20,000 nt of DNA from Prorocentrum cordatum (Eukaryota > Sar > Dinophyceae > Prorocentrales > Prorocentraceae). The stretch covers positions 707,384-727,383 of the forward strand of contig CAUYUJ010020593.1 of assembly GCA_963575745.1 (NCBI GenBank). The letters are read 5' to 3'. A model generated the notes under the pieces. That model was not told where the DNA came from. It saw nothing but the letters and a program-made list of their open reading frames with translations, and made no database searches. Below are positions 1 through 6,941 of this stretch, one piece after another; the stretch's first letter is position 1; every line of letters starts with the position of its first letter. Both the position numbers and the translations under genes were made by a program.

Positions 1-126
1 ACCCCCCCCCGTGGGAGAACCCTCCAAAACATCGTCCCCAGACCCCCCCAGGCCCTCCAAGATAGCCTGGAAGAGACCCCCCCCGAAATGAGACCCCCCT
101 CCCTTTCTTACGAAACCTGGAGTATG
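1..126 (+). repeat. Left arm of long inverted repeat (cut by window edge)
   Basis: The reverse complement of 593-717 matches this arm almost base for base. Shared landmarks are a C-run, GTGGGAGAACCCTCC, AAAACATCGTCCCCAGACC, the stretch around AAGATAGCCTGGAAGAG, and TTACGAAAYCTGGAGTA at the inner end. Identity over about 125 bp with few differences points to a recent fold-back or a terminal inverted repeat. The outer end of this arm lies outside the window, so target-site duplications cannot be checked. Confidence 0.85.
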
Positions 127-592
127 GGCATCGAAGGTCTGGTGCCCAGCAGCACATGATGTCCCAACCGACAGCGGCCGCTGTTGGGCGAACAATGTCC
201 GGGGCGACGCCGACAGCGAGCCCGTAAAACAGGGCTAGGATCGGGATAAATCGCTCCAGAGCGTTCCGGAGCGCTCTCAGAGCGTTCCGGAACGCTCTGG
301 AGCGGCCACGGCGCCCAATACATCCTCCAAACCCGCCGATTCTCAGAGATTTCGAGTTATCCCGATCCGATTTTGTCCCGATCTTCGCGTCGTTTGAGCC
401 CTGCGCAAAAAGGACAGGAGCTCAGGTCGGTGGTCGTTCCCGTTCTGCCCGGAGCCCTGCGAGCGGCCAGCGTGTCGCTCTGCTCCGCGCGACGGCAAGC
501 TGGAAAGAGCTCGGGACGCTGCCGCTTGGAAGTGAGCAAGTGGACAGCATGTCGCGCCGAGGCGTGGACAACGAGCCCTGATGTCGGTTTTC
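127..592. other. Spacer of the inverted repeat, no gene seen
   Basis: This 466-bp loop lies between the two arms. It holds a near-perfect palindrome at 253-304, flanked by a 12-bp inverted pair GGATCGGGATAA (238-249 and 357-368). I see no transposase motif, so if the arms are a transposon's ends the element is non-autonomous. Open frames here are short and low in complexity. Confidence 0.5.
253..304. repeat. 52-bp near-perfect palindrome
   Basis: The motif GCTCCAGAGCGTTCCGGA and its complement run outward from a centre near 279. Internal GAGCGTTCCGGA and AGAGCGCTC steps make it self-complementary with only one or two mismatches. It could form a cruciform or RNA hairpin. It lies centrally within the larger inverted repeat. 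Confidence 0.8.
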
Positions 593-719
593 GTACTCCA
601 GATTTCGTAATAAAAGGAGGGGGGTCTCATTTCGGGGGGGGGTCTCTTCCAGGCTATCTTGGAGGGCCTGGGGGGTCTGGGGACGATGTTTTGGAGGGTT
701 CTCCCACGGGGGGGGTCTG
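593..719 (-). repeat. Right arm of long inverted repeat
   Basis: This is the reverse complement of 1-126. Its inner end GTACTCCAGATTTCGTAATA is also inverted at 741-777, so this sequence end occurs three times in 780 bp. That makes a second, tighter hairpin (593-630 with 741-777) nested on the first. Confidence 0.85.
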
Positions 720-740
720 AAACTTCTCGTCTGGGAGGGT

Positions 741-777
741 TGAGACCCCCTCCCTTTTATTACGAAATCTGGAGTAC
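741..777 (+). repeat. Third copy of the inverted-repeat terminus
   Basis: This segment begins TGAGACCCCCTCCC and ends ATCTGGAGTAC. It repeats the inner end of the 1-126 arm in the same orientation and the 593-630 segment in inverse orientation. It may be the edge of a second element of the same family. Confidence 0.75.
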
Positions 778-1633
778 CCATTTCGACAGGTGGCGACACC
801 CGAACCCTACCCCCACCAACCACCGAATTTCCTGAATCGAGGGGGGGCGGGGGTGGGGTTCGGAATTCGCCACGTGCTCGACGAATTCCGAGCCCTGCAT
901 CGCTGATCGGCGAGGGCAGGGCTCGGATTTCGCGGCCGATTTGAACGTCCCGAGCCCCCCCCCCAGACAGCCGGCCGCTCCGACGCCTACGACGCGCGGC
1001 ACGTCCCTGAGGCCGGTCTCTCGTCACGAACCCTTTTTGTTTGACGGCCCCGAGGCCCAGCCAGGGCCCCCAGAGGCCGAAAACGGTTCAAAACCGGACG
1101 CTGCGACCTGTGCTCGGGGCGTCGGATCTCTGGGAGGCGTCGGCTCTCCGAGCCCCCCAATTGAGCAGGGACCGACCGTCTCCCGGCATTCCTGGAAGGC
1201 CTACCACGACATGCTCTCAGAACCCCGAACTGTTCCAAGGACAGAAGCACTGTTCTTAGAACAGCTACCCCGTGTGTTGAAAGAAGACAGGCTCCGCCAG
1301 AAATGCTCCAAGACACCTCGTGCAGACCACAAGAAGGTTCTGAGAACGCTGCTTGGTCGGCCTGTAGGCACGCCAGGGCGCTTCGCCGCTGCTTGATGAC
1401 CACGAAAAAACACATCCCCAATCCCAAAATCGCGGATTCGCCGAGGATTCGAAGATCGGCCAAAGATTTCGGGGTATGCTTTGCGTTCGTCGTCGTCACC
1501 CTGGTAAAATCCTACCCCAAAATCTCCCTCCCCGAAGTCCCGAGGTGTCTGCGTTCTGTCTTGGCCCCCGCGTTTTTGGGATTGCGCGTCTGTTTTGAGT
1601 TAGTGACTGGGCGCTTCGCCGCTGCTGGACTCA
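778..1633. other. Unassigned stretch with dispersed-repeat fragments
   Basis: No gene is recognised over about 850 bp. An internal segment (1013-1098) is shared with 8797-8876. The string GGCGCTTCGCCGCTGCT occurs at about 1378-1394 and again at about 1610-1626, so the 1380-1630 block is bounded by a short direct repeat. Open frames on both strands are GC-rich, with no motif I can name. Confidence 0.4.
1013..1098 (+). repeat. Dispersed repeat related to 8797-8876
   Basis: Shared landmarks in order are CCGGT, a T-rich stretch ending TTTGACGG, CCCGAGG, and AGGGCCCCCAGAGG followed by a GAAAA-rich tail. The other copy lies inside the 185-bp inserted element at 8731-8915. This is therefore a diverged relative of that element's core, without clear terminal repeats here. 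Confidence 0.7.
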
Positions 1634-1797
1634 GGAGGGAAAGAAACACACAGACACAATTGATCGTCGAGTCCCAGGAAAAGATGGGAAAACATGGGAA
1701 CTGGGCGGGAAGACAAAAACCCAGAAAATATATAGGAAAATCTGGGGAATCCTCTTATCTGTGTGTATCTGCTTGTGTGTCCCAGGGCCCCTTCACT
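1634..1797 (+). repeat. ~165-bp dispersed repeat, plus-strand copy
   Basis: It aligns along its whole length with the reverse complement of 3843-4004. Landmarks are ACACACAGACACAATT, ATCGTCGA, GGGAAGAC, AACCCAGAA, a TATAGGAAAA-type motif, and GGGCCCCTTCA at the end. Both copies can be read as similar peptides. However, internal indels of one or two bases shift the frame between copies and then compensate, which argues for a non-coding mobile repeat. Confidence 0.8.
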
Positions 1798-1923
1798 GAC
1801 GAGCTCCCCCGTGGCCGCCAGGGCTGCCGCGGCGAGCCCGGCCCGCGCCGCGCGGCCGCCGCAGCGGCACCGCGCCGGGCCCGGCGGGGCGGGGGCGCCG
1901 CGCCCGGGCGCCGGGGCCGCCTG
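1798..1923. other. Extreme-GC block
   Basis: This stretch is almost wholly G and C, dense in CpG and GGCC/GCGC palindromes. It codes only for alanine-, arginine-, glycine- and proline-rich shadows in every frame, so I do not call a gene. Confidence 0.5.
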
Positions 1924-2132
1924 GCGGAGGGCGGCGCCGCGGCCGCGGCGGCGGCCAGGCGGCGCTCGGCTCTTGACAAGCCTCGAACGTATCCCTATCC
2001 CTAAGATGGGCGAGCAAAAAGCGAGGACAATCTTGGGGATAGGCCCTCAAAAACTGGGGTAATCCTCAAGATCGGCATCGAGGGCGGAGGGCGGCCGCTG
2101 CCGCGGCGGCGGCCCCGCGGCGCCCGGCTCTG
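1924..2132. repeat. GC block and short element in ~160-bp tandem duplication
   Basis: The GC-rich module beginning GCGGAGGGCGG and ending CGGCTCT occurs at 1924-1972 and again at 2084-2132. Each is followed by a copy of the GGGATA-family element (1976 and 2148). The first unit is exactly 160 bp from start to start. Confidence 0.7.
1976..2083 (+). mobile_element. GGGATA-family MITE, copy 1 (right end lost)
   Basis: It shares the left terminus AGCCTCGAACGTATCCC and the body CTCAAAAACtGgGGtAATCC...ATCGGCATCGAGG with the copies at 2148 and 2324. It stops at the GC-rich block before the right terminal repeat, so it is truncated or recombined. Confidence 0.75.
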
Positions 2133-2147
2133 CACGCAGGGAGTTGG

Positions 2148-2299
2148 CCAGCCTCGAACGTATCCCTATCCCTAAGATTGACACGCCAAAAGGCGAGGAC
2201 AATCTTAGGGATAGGCCCTCAAAAACCGAGGGAATCCTTAAGATCGGCATCGAGGTGAGGTGATGTCAAACATAGGGATAGGGATATGTTCCAGGCTGG
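2148..2299 (+). mobile_element. GGGATA-family MITE, copy 2
   Basis: This 152-bp unit is bounded by inverted ends. The left is CCAGCCTCGAACGTATCCC and the right reads as the complement of CCAGCCTGGAACATATCCC. The terminal repeat extends about 27 bp with two mismatches. It has no coding capacity. No clean target duplication is visible. Next to it is the string ACGCAGGGAGTTG, which recurs at about 2307, 2713 and 2952. Confidence 0.8.
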
Positions 2300-2323
2300 T
2301 AAGCTCTACACGCAGGGAGTTGA

Positions 2324-2476
2324 CCAGCCTCGAACTTATCCCTATCCCTAAGACTGACACGCCAAAAGGCGATGACAATCTCAGGGATGCGCCCTGAAAA
2401 AAAAGAGGGAATCCCTAGGATTGGCACCGTGATGAGGAGATGCCCAGCATTGGGATAGGGATATGTTCCAGGCTGG
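2324..2476 (+). mobile_element. GGGATA-family MITE, copy 3
   Basis: This 153-bp unit is the same family and orientation as copy 2, 24 bp downstream. Its ends are inverted: ACCAGCCTCGAACTTATCC against the complement of ACCAGCCTGGAACATATCC. The body differs from copy 2 at many points (for example CTCAGGGATGCGCC), so the copies are not a very recent tandem duplication. Confidence 0.8.
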
Positions 2477-2686
2477 TAAGGAGGGGCCGCAGAGGCAGGG
2501 TCGAGTGGAGGGCACGAGCGAGAGGAGCTGCAGTCAACCCGCAGAGTGAGGGTGCGCGAGGAGGATGCTTAAAAGGGCCCTGGAGGCCCCTCTCGAAGCT
2601 CCTCGAGCGGCGCGCGGCCAAAACGAAAAAGTGGCCGAGGATAGACCGAGGAGGCGCAAGGATGCAAGGGCACCCTTGGGAGGGCT

Positions 2687-2753
2687 GCCCATCCTTCGCA
2701 CGCGGGTGGACTGTACACGCAGGGAGTGGCCGCACAGGCAAGGTCGATTAAAG
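2687..2753 (+). repeat. 67-bp direct repeat, left copy
   Basis: It matches 2925-2991 with about six mismatches in 67 bases and directly abuts the left end of the 170-bp element at 2754. It contains TACACGCAGGGAGTGG and GCACAGGCAAGGTCGAT. Confidence 0.85.
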
Positions 2754-2924
2754 TCGGCGGTGGACAAACCTCCCCTTAGTAAACCTCCCCTTAATGAAAA
2801 CGGCCTGGGACCGAAACCGACGGACCTGGACCCGCAAAAATGACGGCCGCGACGCCCTCTCGCGAACCGAGAACGGCCAATTCCCTAATCGACGTGTCAG
2901 GGTAGGCGGTCTATCCACCTCCGA
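2754..2924 (+). mobile_element. 170-bp MITE family, copy 1
   Basis: The ends are inverted: TCGGCGGTGGACAAACC on the left, and the complement of TCGGAGGTGGATAGACC on the right. The body (ACGGCCTGGGACCGA, CGGACCTGGACCCGC, CGCGAACCGAGAACGG) is nearly identical to 3534-3703. There is no short target duplication; instead the element lies exactly between two 67-bp direct repeats. Confidence 0.85.
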
Positions 2925-2991
2925 GCCCATCTCTAGTACGCGGGTTGACTGTACACGCAGGGAGTGGCCGCACAGGCAAGGTCGATCAAAG
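2925..2991 (+). repeat. 67-bp direct repeat, right copy
   Basis: This partner of 2687-2753 starts at the base after the element's right end. It is followed by GAGCACGAGCGAGAGG, which also occurs near 2511, so the surrounding sequence is part of a wider local duplication. Confidence 0.85.
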
Positions 2992-3528
2992 AGCACGAGC
3001 GAGAGGGGCTGTGAGCAGGCGGCGACATCCGGGCGTCGCACATGCTTCACCGCGGGCGTGTTCCCCGGGGCTCGCGCCCCGGGGCCCTCGCAGAGCGACG
3101 CGGCTCGAAGAATGGCGCGAAGGATGTGTGCTGGTCCGGGGCTGCGGTCGGGATCTCTGGTGGTGTTGCAAGATCTCTGCGACGTCAAGTCCCGCACAGT
3201 CGCATATGATTGGAGAGGTCAAGCCAGAGGACACAAGCAGGTGGCGACATCCCAGCCAAATCCCCACCAGCTCTCGACTCTCCCGAACCGATGGCACACG
3301 CGAGAGGACACAATAGGGGAAAAGACAATGACACTAACAGAAATTTCCAGGGCTCCGCGTGGATCTCTCGCATCGGCACCTGGGCTGCGGAAGGCGGGAC
3401 ATGGACAGAGAGCCGAATCCGGCATGGGTTCCGTGGGGCTTGGCAGCGCGCACAACGGGGTACGTGGGGTGAGGGGGAAGGCTTCTTAGCAGGAGGCTGC
3501 TTCTTGGAACGCTCCGGCCTGACATCTG
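2992..3528. other. Unassigned stretch
   Basis: No gene is recognised. A 22-bp perfect hairpin lies at 3063-3084 (CCCCGGGGC, a TCGC loop, then the complement). GAGCAGGCGGCGACATCC near 3012 and AAGCAGGTGGCGACATCC near 3235 are a weak local repeat. No splice-defined exon or family motif could be supported. Confidence 0.4.
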
Positions 3529-3533
3529 TACAT

Positions 3534-3703
3534 TCGGCGGTGGACAAACCTCCCTTTAGTAGACCTCACCTTAGTGAAAACGGCCTGGGACCGAATCCGA
3601 CGGACCTGGACCCGCAAAATGACGGCCGCGACGGCCTCTCGCGAACCGAGAACGGCCAATTCCCTAATCGACGTGTCAGGGTAGGAGGTCTGTCCACCCC
3701 CGA
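3534..3703 (+). mobile_element. 170-bp MITE family, copy 2, with 5-bp target duplication
   Basis: The terminal inverted repeats TCGGCGGTGGACAAACCTC and TCGGGGGTGGACAGACCTC (right end, complement) match at all but two positions. TACAT lies immediately outside both ends (3529-3533 and 3704-3708), a perfect 5-bp target-site duplication. The element is too short to encode a transposase and must have moved in trans. The superfamily is not assignable from this alone. Confidence 0.9.
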
Positions 3704-3842
3704 TACATTAGGCCCGCGCTTGCTGAGGAGCTGGGAAGCCTTCCGCCCTCCACCCACCCCCGTGCGCGCGCGCGGCTGGCATGGGAGCGCGGTCACAGAG
3801 CCGAGCCCGCCCTGGGTTCCGCAGGAGGTCGATGATGACGAG

Positions 3843-4004
3843 CATGAAGGGGCCCACAAACACACAAATAAATACACATAAATAACAGGACTCCCCATAT
3901 ATTCCCATATGTTCTGGGTTTCTGTCTTCCCCCCACTGCCCATATTTTCCTATATGTTCTGGGGAATCGACGATTAATTGTGTCTGTGTGTTTTTCTCTC
4001 CTGA
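3843..4004 (-). repeat. ~165-bp dispersed repeat, minus-strand copy
   Basis: This is the reverse complement of the repeat at 1634-1797. It has a higher AT content than its surroundings (for example CATATGTTCTGGG, TATTTTCC, GACGATTAATTG). No target duplication or terminal repeat was found. Confidence 0.8.
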
Positions 4005-4051
4005 CAATACCCGAGCCGAAACGGCCCTGGGGGAGTGGGGAGGGGGACAAG

Positions 4052-4052
<1 letters not shown>

Positions 4053-4093
<41 letters not shown>

Positions 4094-4104
4094 GCACGCA
4101 CACA

Positions 4105-4136
<32 letters not shown>

Positions 4137-4154
4137 CGTACGCACCCACACCCA

Positions 4155-4191
<37 letters not shown>
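4053..4191. repeat. Compound CA / CACG / CCCACA microsatellite
   Basis: About 139 bp of CA dinucleotide with a central run of CACG tetranucleotide and a short CCCACA block. Alternating purine-pyrimidine composition of this length favours Z-DNA. Peptides read from it (TH or CV repeats) are not taken as coding. Confidence 0.95.
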
Positions 4192-4193
<2 letters not shown>

Positions 4194-4321
4194 TTTGTAT
4201 CGGCGGCTGCGCAGAGGGTGACTGCTCCAGCGATCGGGCATCGGTGGGGCGCGCTAGATGCAAATCCCACCAGCCCTCTGGGCGCAAGTGGTCCAACGAT
4301 GTTTTCCGTTCCTCTTCCAAA

Positions 4322-4350
4322 AAACCCTCTTCCCCTTCGGGGAAGGGTTT
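4322..4350. repeat. Hairpin with TTC loop
   Basis: AAACCCTCTTCCCC pairs with GGGGAAGGGTTT around a TTC loop, with a 2-base bulge. No T-run follows and there is no upstream gene, so I do not call a terminator. Confidence 0.6.
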
Positions 4351-4399
4351 ACCCCTTCCCCTACCCCTGGGCCTGGACGGGAGGGGCCGCGATCGGTTG

Positions 4400-5127
4400 G
4401 AGCGTCCAAGATGGACTCACGATGGCCCCAAGAGGGCCTCAGAGAGCCCAACAAGGCCTGCAATATCATCAAGATATCCCAATATGGCTCAAGATAGCTA
4501 ACAACATGCCTCCAAGAGGCCCCAAGGTGGCCACAACACGGTTCCAGGTGCTCTCGGAAACCCCTCAGGACCACTCCGAGAGCCCAACACCCTTCAAGCA
4601 CCCAAGGAGAATTGATGATGTTTGCCTTCTCGCCGTTTCGCTTCCGACGTGCTTCTGAAGCCTCAAAATAGCCCCAAGGTGGCCCAAGAAGAAAGCCCCA
4701 AGAAGGGCCCAACACGCCCCCAAGGCGGCCGCAAGAGCGCTCAAGAGCGCCCCAAAAGCGCCCCAAGAGGGCTCCAAGGGAGAGTTTTGAGGGCCCCAGG
4801 GGGGGGGACCTCGATCGGGACCCCCCTCCTTTGATCGATAGCCTCGAAGATGTCCCCAAGAGGCGCTCCAGGGCTCGTAAGAGAGCACAAAGAGAGCCCA
4901 CAGAGGGCTCCAAGAGGGTCCCAAGAGGACCCCAAGACGGCCCCAAGAGGGCCCAAAGACACCCCAAAGAAACGCGAAAATGGTTCCAAGATGCATTGTT
5001 GAGGGCTCCAGACGGGGGGTGGAGCGACATCGAGAGCCCCTCCTCATTTGATCGATGCTCTCCAACATGTCCCCAAGATGCCTTCAAGGGCCCCCGAAAG
5101 GCTCCAAAGAGGGTTCAAGATCCTCCT
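4400..5127. repeat. Degenerate CCAAGAGGG minisatellite with ~213-bp higher-order unit
   Basis: Variants of CCCCAAGAGGGC recur every 9 to 15 bases. A longer unit repeats: GAGGGCCCCAGG...TTTGATCGATAGC near 4787-4840 corresponds to GAGGGCTCCAGA...TTTGATCGATGC near 5002-5053, each followed by CCCCAAGA-type repeats. Six-frame readings give only biased glycine, proline, leucine and arginine strings. Confidence 0.75.
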
Positions 5128-5335
5128 CGCCCTCGTCCTCATCCGTGTCCTCGTCCTCCTCCTCCTCCTCCTCCTCCTCCTCCTCCTCCTCCTCCTCCTC
5201 CTCCTCCTCCTCCTCCCCCCTCCTCCTCCTCCTCCTCCTCCCATCCTCCTCCTCCTCCTCCTCCTCCTCCTCCTCCTCCTCCTCCTCCTCCTCCTCCTCC
5301 TCCTCCTCCTCTTCCTCCTCCTCCTCTTCCCCTCG
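5128..5335. repeat. CCT (polypyrimidine) microsatellite
   Basis: About 200 bp of CCT/TCC triplets with short CCCCCC and TTCC interruptions. It is a homopyrimidine mirror tract capable in principle of intramolecular triplex formation. It is complementary to the GGA tract at 5889-6048. Confidence 0.95.
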
Positions 5336-5751
5336 CCCCCACGCGGCACCCAGGGATGGCCCGAAGAGACCTTCCAAGGCCACCCCTTTGCTCGCTTTAT
5401 TTCCCTAAATGTGTCTCTTCGTCCCTTTTCCCGTCAGCTCTGAAGGGCAGGGTTTCCGAATGAGCCGGTGGGGATACTTTTTGTCGCAACCGCAGGCGAG
5501 GGCGCCAGCGGCGAGTGAGGTCCGAGTGGGCCGCGCAAGAGCCGACTGGTGGGGATACGAAACGAGAAGAATTGGGCCGCAATGCGAAAAAAAAGAGGAG
5601 ACCCCGGCGCGACAAAAAGGGAGGAAGCCGGGCCCGCTCCGGCAAGTCCCAGTCGCGGCGGGGCGGGCGCCGAGGGGGGAGCCCGCCGCGACGCTGGTCA
5701 GCAACGGGGGGGGGGGGCCAGCCCGAAGGCGGCCAGGCAGAACCCAGGGGG

Positions 5752-5757
<6 letters not shown>
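5336..5757. other. Unassigned GC-rich stretch
   Basis: No gene, RNA or repeat family is recognised. A run of G occurs near 5706-5716. Long open frames through here continue into the flanking simple repeats and look composition-driven. Confidence 0.4.

Positions 5758-5782
<25 letters not shown>
5758..5782. repeat. AC microsatellite
   Basis: About 12 AC dinucleotides, pure. Confidence 0.9.
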
Positions 5783-5888
5783 TCACCTGGTCAAGGTTGG
5801 GCCCGGCCGACTCGTGCAGCGGTGCGCGGCCGCTGGTCCGAGCCCGCCCTGGACCCGGGAGCTGTGTGGATGCCTCCCTGGCCAAACC

Positions 5889-6048
5889 AGGAGGAGGAGG
5901 AGGAGGAGGAGGAGGAGGAGGAGGAGGAGGAGGAGGAGGAGGAGGAGGGGAGGGAGGGAGGAGGGAGGAGGGAGGGAGGGAGGGAGGGAGGGAGGGAGGA
6001 GGGATAGGAGGAGGAGGAGGAGGAGGAGCTTGGAGGAGGAGCGGGGCC
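5889..6048. repeat. GGA / GGGA (polypurine) microsatellite
   Basis: GGA triplets pass into GGGA tetranucleotides and back to GGA, with few interruptions. The tract is the reverse-complement class of 5128-5335, about 550 bp away. Confidence 0.95.
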
Positions 6049-6226
6049 TCCTCGAGCTCCGAAGCCGCGCCCAGGTCGAGGTGCCGCCACGGCCCGGCCG
6101 CCATCGGCCCGCGCGGGGCCCCCGCGCGCGGGGCGCCGCCGGGCCTATGGGCCTGTGCCGGCGGGCGCGGCCTGGGCGAGGCGGGCGGGCCCGCCGGGGC
6201 CGGGCCGCGCCCTGCTGCCCCAGCTG

Positions 6227-6382
6227 TAGGTCGGGCGTGTCATCCTACATTAGAGGGGCGATTTTTGGGCGTGGTTTGTTTTTGCTGGGACAAAAGATCA
6301 TACAAATACGCGAAAAATCGTTCCCATATTGGTTGTCGCTGTTTTTCAAGAGTCCCCCTGTAAAGGGACACGCCCGACTTCA
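6227..6382. mobile_element. Mutator-like MITE with 9-bp target duplication
   Basis: GTCGGGCGTGTC (6230-6241) is perfectly inverted at 6367-6378, and weaker pairing extends inward (CCTACA...GGGG against CCTTTACAGGGGG). The 9-mer CCCCAGCTG occurs just outside both ends (6218-6226 and 6383-6391). A 9-bp target duplication with GC-rich terminal repeats is typical of Mutator-like elements. The 156-bp body is AT-richer than its surroundings and non-coding. Confidence 0.75.
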
Positions 6383-6391
6383 CCCCAGCTG

Positions 6392-6941
6392 CTCCTCACA
6401 GCCTTGCCGGTCTTGCCAGGACATAGGGCGAGCTGAGACAACAGCTGATCAAAGTCGAATCCCAAACCCCTCCAGAGGCCTCCGAAACGGGGTCAGAGCG
6501 CATGGGGGCGGAGGATCACGCCGCACTGTCGACGCACCACCGATGCATCGGCGACGTCGGCGCGGGGAAGATCCGGATCCAAATCGAGCCGCACCGACGA
6601 TGCATCTGCGATGCGGCGCGATCCTCCGACCCCATCCGCGCAGGTCCCACTTGGAGGGGCCAGGACCTACCCCAGGGCTGCAAACGCACCAGTTGCCCGA
6701 GCTGAGTCCAGCCGCGACGACGAAGAGCCCCCAAAAGTCAAGTCCAGCACACCTTGCACCAGACGGTGCGTGAACAGGTGTGAAACGTAATATACATGCG
6801 CGTGCGATGTAGAATAATGCTCTCAGCATCCGGCCCAGGCCTTCACCGCGCGCTCCAACGCACGTGCAGCGCCACCGCCTCGATAGAAGCATGCGGCGAG
6901 TCGTTCGCGGGAGCCAGCAACCCCGTGAAAATTATTCCAAA
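6392..6941. other. Unassigned stretch with fold-back
   Basis: An imperfect inverted repeat spans 6509-6628. CGGAGGATCACGCCGCA on the left pairs with TGCGGCGCGATCCTCCG on the right, GATGCATCGG faces CCGACGATGCATC, and the centre lies near the palindrome GATCCGGATC (6570-6579). No gene is recognised; some of this may be the 3' flank of the LINE remnant downstream on the minus strand. Confidence 0.5.

Noticed and set aside
1634-1797. Protein-coding reading of the 165-bp repeat
   Set aside because: Both copies give similar peptides, but the nucleotide alignment contains indels not in multiples of three that shift the frame and then restore it.
2160-2180. Doubled CCCTAT/TAGGGA resembling telomere repeat
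   Set aside because: Only two units, part of the MITE's terminal inverted repeat; not a TTTAGGG array.
3974-4320. TH-, CV- or AR-repeat peptides across the CA/CACG tract
   Set aside because: Read from a microsatellite in all frames; no flanking coding evidence.
4478-4493. CCAATATGGCTCAAG, resembling the dinoflagellate spliced leader end (CCATTTTGGCTCAAG)
   Set aside because: Two mismatches, no upstream part of the leader, and it lies in a field of CCAAGATGGCCCAAG-like repeats that generate such matches by chance.
5409-6773. 454-codon open frame
   Set aside because: It runs through AC, GGA and extreme-GC repeats and a MITE, and shows only composition-driven Arg, Gly and Pro strings.
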